Source: Enterococcus sp. PF1-24 (GTDB lineage Bacteria; Bacillota; Bacilli; Lactobacillales; Enterococcaceae). From it: DNA of 64,000 nucleotides. The translations under genes and the position numbers were made by a program. Each line of letters opens with the position of its first letter. Positions within the stretch are counted from its first letter, which is position 1. The notes below the pieces were generated by a model. It had not been told where the DNA came from, made no database searches, and worked only from the letters and a program-made list of their open reading frames with translations. This document shows, in pieces, positions 60,353 to 64,000 of this stretch. Location: contig NZ_JARXWL010000013.1 of assembly GCF_029893325.1 (NCBI RefSeq), forward strand, positions 1 to 64,000. Reading direction: 5' to 3'.

Positions 60353-60381
60353 AAAAAAGAGAATATCCAAAGATATTCTCT
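60353..60381 (-). terminator. Terminator of the partition operon
   Basis: AGAGAATATC-caaa-GATATTCTCT with TTTTTT on the minus strand, just after the parB-like stop codon. Confidence 0.85.
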
Positions 60382-60387
60382 ACAAAA

Positions 60388-60921
60388 TCAAATTTCCCAT
60401 CTTTTTTTGATTTGTTCCGCAGTGTATTCTTCAATTTCATCAGGCCTTCTGACAAGATTTCCTTCTTTATCATATTCAGCAAGAGTAGGGTGTTTCTCTC
60501 TATATAACTCTAATTCTCTTTCTAAATCTAAAAAAAGCGATTGTTTATCTTCTTTATTCAATTTACTTCTAATGTATTGATCAATTGCTTCTCTTAAAAT
60601 CTCATCTCGAGTAAGTTCTGTTTGATATTTTTCTGTTAGTATTGTTGATACAGAATGCAACAAAGGTGATATTTTTATTGGTTTACCATTAGTAGTTACA
60701 AGTACTCGATCTGATGTTTTCAAAGGAGGACCAACATTCTTAGTTTTTTTCTCTTCTTTTTGCCTCGCTAATTCATCATTTGCTACAATTCTCTTCTCTT
60801 TAGGCTTAATTAAGGGAGTAGGGGTTGCTTCTTTTTTTAGGTTTTCGCTATTTTGCTTCTCTTTTATTTTTGCTAAGCCTTTATTGGCATTAAAAATATT
60901 TAGATTTCTTATTTCAGCCAT
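60388..60921 (-). CDS. ParB-like partition/DNA-binding protein
   Basis: A 177 aa basic protein encoded directly downstream of ParA. It has a disordered Lys-rich N-terminus, then a small helical domain (HSVSTILTEKYQTELTRDEI, LREAIDQYIRSKL) compatible with a ribbon-helix-helix. The acidic C-terminus ends IKKRWEI. Not a canonical ParB; it resembles the small partner proteins of enterococcal plasmids (PrgO/RepB type). It probably binds the iterons on both sides. Confidence 0.75.
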   Translation of the reverse strand: MAEIRNLNIFNANKGLAKIKEKQNSENLKKEATPTPLIKPKEKRIVANDELARQKEEKKTKNVGPPLKTSDRVLVTTNGKPIKISPLLHSVSTILTEKYQTELTRDEILREAIDQYIRSKLNKEDKQSLFLDLERELELYREKHPTLAEYDKEGNLVRRPDEIEEYTAEQIKKRWEI

Positions 60922-60934
60922 TTACATAACCTCC

Positions 60935-61780
60935 TTAATACCAAGTTTCATGCTCTTTAAGTTCATCAAAAATCGCAATAAATAGTTCATGAGTTTTTCT
61001 ATCCCATTGTTTAAGTGTACCTTTTTTGGTTCTTTCTGTAGTTATCCCAGAACCATCATATCTCTTCAGTCGAGCATTTTTTAATACAACATTTTTAATT
61101 AAATGCTCCCCATAAATATCTTTGGCTTGTTCATACATTTCTTTATCAACTGAATCGCCAGTTTCGAGCATAAATGGAATTACACCCACGACTTTTAAGT
61201 CTGATTCAAATGTTTCAGTAAAAAAATCCATATATTCAAGATACTGCATAGCATTTCTCATTGACTTTACTTGAGTTTGCAAAACTACTATTGCCCAATC
61301 AGCTATGTACATAGCTGATTTACTGAAGTTTGAAATTGACGGGGGAACATCAATATAAATTACATCGTATTTATCATATAGTGGAGAGAGTTTTTCATCC
61401 ATATATTTAAATCTATCAATACTTTCTGGATAGTTAACAGTACTCCAATTATCATATTCCTCAAAACTCATATCTGCTGGTAAAATATCTAAATTGTTTA
61501 TCACTTGATAAATTGCTTTTTCAACTGGAATATCTTCCATAAGGACATCTGCAATTGTATATTCAAAATTAATCGGTGTATTTTCTCCACCACCATCTTC
61601 TTTGCTATAGTTCATATGAGTAAGATTCATAACATCTGAAGTATTTCCTTGCATATCTAAATCGACAATTAAAGTTTTCAAATTGTAATGATATGCAGAC
61701 TCAAAACCTAGCATTTGTGCAACCGTACTTTTCCCAACTCCACCTTTGAAATTTCCAATAACATATTTTTTTGCTCTCAT
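60935..61780 (-). CDS. parA: ParA-type partition ATPase
   Basis: A 281 aa protein. Deviant Walker A is NFKGGVGKSTVAQML (residues 8-22), Walker A' is TLIVDLDMQGNTSD and Walker B is DVIYIDVPPS. It uses ATP-dependent DNA binding to segregate plasmids. Co-transcribed with the ParB-like gene, and its promoter region lies in the second iteron cluster, suggesting autoregulation. Confidence 0.95.
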   Translation of the reverse strand: MRAKKYVIGNFKGGVGKSTVAQMLGFESAYHYNLKTLIVDLDMQGNTSDVMNLTHMNYSKEDGGGENTPINFEYTIADVLMEDIPVEKAIYQVINNLDILPADMSFEEYDNWSTVNYPESIDRFKYMDEKLSPLYDKYDVIYIDVPPSISNFSKSAMYIADWAIVVLQTQVKSMRNAMQYLEYMDFFTETFESDLKVVGVIPFMLETGDSVDKEMYEQAKDIYGEHLIKNVVLKNARLKRYDGSGITTERTKKGTLKQWDRKTHELFIAIFDELKEHETWY

Positions 61781-61807
61781 TTATTTTTCTCCCTTACAAT
61801 TTCTAGC

Positions 61808-61983
61808 ATGTACTACTTTAACAAACTTACTTTCGTACTACCTTAATTAAAATTATAACATACTACCTTAATTAATCAAGAACTTTTCACTTGTACTACT
61901 TTAATTATATTTACAACAAACGTTATAAGGATAGTATATTGAAGAAACTATCGTTGCATACTACTTTAATTAAGGTAGTATGC
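61808..61983. repeat. Second iteron cluster upstream of parA
   Basis: Copies of TACTACTTTAATTA at about 61812, 61836 (CTACCTTAATTA), 61860, 61895 and 61957. The last is joined head-to-head with an inverted copy, so CATACTACTTTAATTA and TTAAGGTAGTATG make a palindrome (61957-61982). It probably serves as parA operator and centromere half. Confidence 0.88.
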
Positions 61984-62002
61984 GGAAATATAAAGACCAA
62001 AG

Positions 62003-62037
62003 AAAAAAAGAGAAAAGGAGATTACTTTTTTCTCTTT
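62003..62037 (-). terminator. Terminator of the SOS operon
   Basis: AAAAGAGAAAA pairs with TTTTCTCTTTT around the ATTAC-containing loop, with a T run on the minus strand. It overlaps the stop codon of the YolD-like gene. Confidence 0.75.
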
Positions 62038-62459
62038 TATATTTTTGACCATTTCCAATTTTCGACAAAATGAATGTTTCGTATATCTGATATAAAGTAC
62101 CAGGTACTATCAATTAGTATTTCGTCATTTTTTTGCCCATTAAACTTCCCAATTATAGATTCTGTTTGCCGACCAAACTCATCCCTTGTGTTCAGCTGTA
62201 TGGAAAGTAGCACATTATTTTCCATTGCTTCTTGAAGTACATCTGATATTTCCTCTTCTGACATTAACGGTAGGGTAGGGATCTCCTTAGTTGCTTCAGC
62301 CGTATTCTTACTTATGCTATTGGCCAGCTCGGCCATGTTAAAAGCTGTAATCCATTTCATAAAGCCTCTATCATGATAATCATTATAATCACTAAAACTC
62401 TTATCATTACTAATTTGAATCACCTTCAATACCAGCCATGCCTCCGGCGTGCCCACCAA
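62037..62459 (-). CDS. YolD-like protein
   Basis: Up to 140 aa, but the first ~20 residues overlap the polymerase gene, so the true start is uncertain; the family starts near NDKSFSDYNDYHDRGFMKWI. MKWITAFNMAELANSISKNT is the typical YolD opening, and the C-terminus (IIGKFNGQKNDEILIDSTWY, FISDIRNIHF) matches the family. YolD-like proteins are encoded with Y-family polymerases and are thought to modulate them. Confidence 0.85.
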   Translation of the reverse strand: MVGTPEAWLVLKVIQISNDKSFSDYNDYHDRGFMKWITAFNMAELANSISKNTAEATKEIPTLPLMSEEEISDVLQEAMENNVLLSIQLNTRDEFGRQTESIIGKFNGQKNDEILIDSTWYFISDIRNIHFVENWKWSKI

Positions 62460-63756
62460 TTAGGGAAGACCTCGCTATAGCACGACCACCGTCTAACAAG
62501 CTTACAGCACGTACTATCGACTTAAAACCATATTTACTCCTTATCGTATCAACAATGTGATCCACGTTCATGTCTCGTTCTTCCTGAAGCGGATCTGAAA
62601 ATAAATCCAGCTGAAGTGAATCCGTATGAATCAGATTTCCAGTATTTACAGAAATATTCCGGACTTCCTGACGGTTATAATGCTTATCAAATATCAGGAG
62701 TAGAGCATTGGCCAACTCCCGACTTGAATTAGTCGCATGGATCTTCAGCTGCTGCCGAAATCCTTTATTTCCGTATCTATCTATATAACCTAAACTATAT
62801 CCGATTCCCAAACTTACAACCTGTGCTTGCATTCCAGAACGTCTCAAACGTGTCGCAACTTGGTCAGCCATTTCCTTAATCACAATTTCAATTTCAGACC
62901 GTTTTATATAATCTTTATTCAGTACCTGGCTGTTGCCAATCGATTTTGAAACCGGCTGAATTTTTTCGCCCAGGAACGAGCGATCAATTCCCCACGAATG
63001 AGCGTATAGTTGAGCTCCAATTATTCCTAACCGATCTTTGACTGCATAGTAATTACTATGTGCCAGATCATATATTGAATGGATGTTTAATTTGGCTAAA
63101 TTAGCAGCTGTTCGCTTAGAAATCCCCCAGAAATCAGTAATGTTCTGAATCTTCCAAAGGGTAGAGGGGACATCTTCATATCGCCATTCCGCTATCATTT
63201 CATCAGTGTGCTTGGCCGCATTATCCAGGGCTAATTTGGCGAGTAGGGGATTGTCCCCAATTCCGATCGAAACATAGATTCCCAGCTGTTCAACAACTTC
63301 TTGCTGAATTTTCCTAGCTAATTGATAGGGCGTACTACAATCAAATAATTTCAAGGCACCAGTAACGTCCAGAAAGGACTCATCAACTGAATAGACATGG
63401 AAGTTATTTTCATCACAAAACCGGCGATAAATATTATTGATCTCCATGTTTTTTTGCATATAAACTTTCATACGTGGTTCAGCTATAATCAAGTCTTCAG
63501 GATAAGGGAAGGGGAGATCCCTAGCGCGACTAACATTAGAAATATCATAAGCTGCTTTAGCGGCGGGGGAGGAGGCCAAAATTAAACCACTGCCACGCTC
63601 TGATTCCGAATCAGGAGGGTAGGAGAGAACAACAAGCTTCGCTTTGAGCGGGTGTAAGCCACGTTCCACAGAAGCGTAGAAAGAGCGACAATCGATGCAG
63701 AGAATATCACGACTAGGTTCTTTTGAGTAGTCAAAATTTAAAACGGATTCGTACAT
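62410..63756 (-). CDS. Y-family DNA polymerase, UvrX/UmuC type
   Basis: A 448 aa protein. FDYSKEPSRDILCIDCRSFYASVERG contains the catalytic metal-binding Asp and steric-gate aromatic, and FHVYSVDESFLDVTGA has the second acidic pair. A thumb/little-finger domain follows (IQNITDFWGISKRTAANLAK). Translesion synthesis under SOS, possibly to copy damaged incoming DNA. GAGGTG lies upstream of ATG 63756. Confidence 0.95.
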   Translation of the reverse strand: MYESVLNFDYSKEPSRDILCIDCRSFYASVERGLHPLKAKLVVLSYPPDSESERGSGLILASSPAAKAAYDISNVSRARDLPFPYPEDLIIAEPRMKVYMQKNMEINNIYRRFCDENNFHVYSVDESFLDVTGALKLFDCSTPYQLARKIQQEVVEQLGIYVSIGIGDNPLLAKLALDNAAKHTDEMIAEWRYEDVPSTLWKIQNITDFWGISKRTAANLAKLNIHSIYDLAHSNYYAVKDRLGIIGAQLYAHSWGIDRSFLGEKIQPVSKSIGNSQVLNKDYIKRSEIEIVIKEMADQVATRLRRSGMQAQVVSLGIGYSLGYIDRYGNKGFRQQLKIHATNSSRELANALLLIFDKHYNRQEVRNISVNTGNLIHTDSLQLDLFSDPLQEERDMNVDHIVDTIRSKYGFKSIVRAVSLLDGGRAIARSSLIGGHAGGMAGIEGDSN

Positions 63757-63777
63757 AATAAATCACCTCACGTTTTT

Positions 63778-63806
63778 ATAATACAAACATACGTTCGTTT
63801 TGTAAA
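63778..63806 (-). promoter_or_regulatory. SOS promoter with LexA box
   Basis: On the minus strand: TTTACA (63806-63801), a 17-base spacer, TATTAT (63783-63778). The spacer contains CGAACGTATGTTTG (63797-63784), one mismatch from the Firmicutes LexA consensus CGAAC-N4-GTTCG. LexA bound here would block the promoter until DNA damage or ssDNA entry. Confidence 0.8.
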
Positions 63807-63951
63807 GCGAACATAATCTAAAATTTTCAAAAAAGCAACCATAATTTACTATGTTTGGTCAAAACAAATATTAGAGGAGGGTAGAGAGGAAGAACATGCC
63901 ATCCCTAACCTAAATAAAGTTTTTACTTCGTAGAATTTTTTTGGAAAGAAG

Positions 63952-63987
63952 AAAAAAGCAGTCAAGCAACGAATGCTGCTTGACTGC
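63952..63987 (-). terminator. Terminator of a gene beyond the right edge
   Basis: GCAGTCAAGCA pairs perfectly with TGCTTGACTGC, followed by TTTTTTC on the minus strand. It would end a leftward gene located beyond base 64000. Nothing else was recognised in 63810-63950. Confidence 0.85.
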
Positions 63988-64000
63988 AAAAATCAAATTA

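Noticed and set aside
1-64000. Antibiotic-resistance, tRNA or rRNA genes
   Set aside because: None seen; no van, aminoglycoside or macrolide resistance genes, and no tRNA- or rRNA-like sequence recognised.

Overview
The window looks like about 64 kb of a large, AT-rich conjugative plasmid from Enterococcus (E. faecium or E. faecalis group). Supporting signs are a Firmicutes-type conjugation operon with a MobP/MobL-type relaxase, a sortase with an LPXTG adhesin, type I toxin modules, a YolD/UvrX-type SOS polymerase operon, a ParA partition system, and a primase-like replication initiator next to a dense AT-rich iteron array. From memory, the order 'small gene - oriT - two small accessory genes - relaxase' resembles the pMG1/pHT family of enterococcal plasmids. 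No antibiotic-resistance gene is visible. The left edge cuts an IS3-family element and the right edge carries only the terminator of a gene outside the window, so this is a cut through a larger, probably circular, molecule.

Layout. 1-0.8 kb: truncated IS3-family element. 0.8-1.9 kb: three tandem ~406 bp units, each with a 33-34 aa membrane-peptide type I toxin and, in two of them, a convergent antisense RNA. Two more copies sit at 3.5-3.8 and 7.7-8.1 kb. 1.9-8 kb: serine resolvase with res-like repeats, an XRE regulator, a secreted-protein pseudogene, a DUF536-like protein, a complete IS3-family element and ssb. 8-18.3 kb: genes typical of a conjugative leading region: an unknown gene pair, two solitary DNA methyltransferases, an ArpU-like regulator, a stand-alone BRCT protein, a secreted/anchored nuclease, an AbiEi/AbiEii pair and a very large ArdC-metallopeptidase-TOPRIM protein. 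18.4-21.9 kb: relaxase, two accessory proteins and oriT. 22-38.6 kb: type IV secretion genes (VirB8-, VirB1-, VirB4-, VirB3-, VirB6-, VirD4- and VirB2-like). 37.8-46 kb: sortase, a ~2080 aa thioester/Cna-B adhesin and a secreted CAP-domain protein.

46-55.6 kb: HigBA, then an apparently undescribed operon of small membrane and secreted proteins. Part of it is a degenerate tandem duplication of the rest, and it contains three long hairpins whose stems covary. It is preceded by an attenuator-like structured RNA and by four small DNA-binding-type genes at the head of the leftward transcript. 55.6-57.6 kb: a divergent control region with a rightward structured RNA, two palindromic operators and an Rgg/PrgX-like regulator. 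57.7-62 kb: rep with a leader attenuator and an opposing antisense RNA, then about 24 iterons, parB-like, parA and a second iteron cluster. 62-63.8 kb: a YolD-like and UvrX-like pair under a LexA box.

The main logic appears to be conjugation and establishment. The transfer operon and its control region deliver the plasmid. The oriT-left genes (ssb, ArdC-like, methyltransferases, nuclease) suit early expression in the recipient. The type I toxins, AbiE, HigBA, partition and antisense-controlled replication then stabilise it. The best candidates for something new are the five-copy type I toxin family with different broken halves, the duplicated small-membrane-protein cassette with covarying hairpins, and the untranslated RNAs at 53.6, 55.8 and 59.4 kb.
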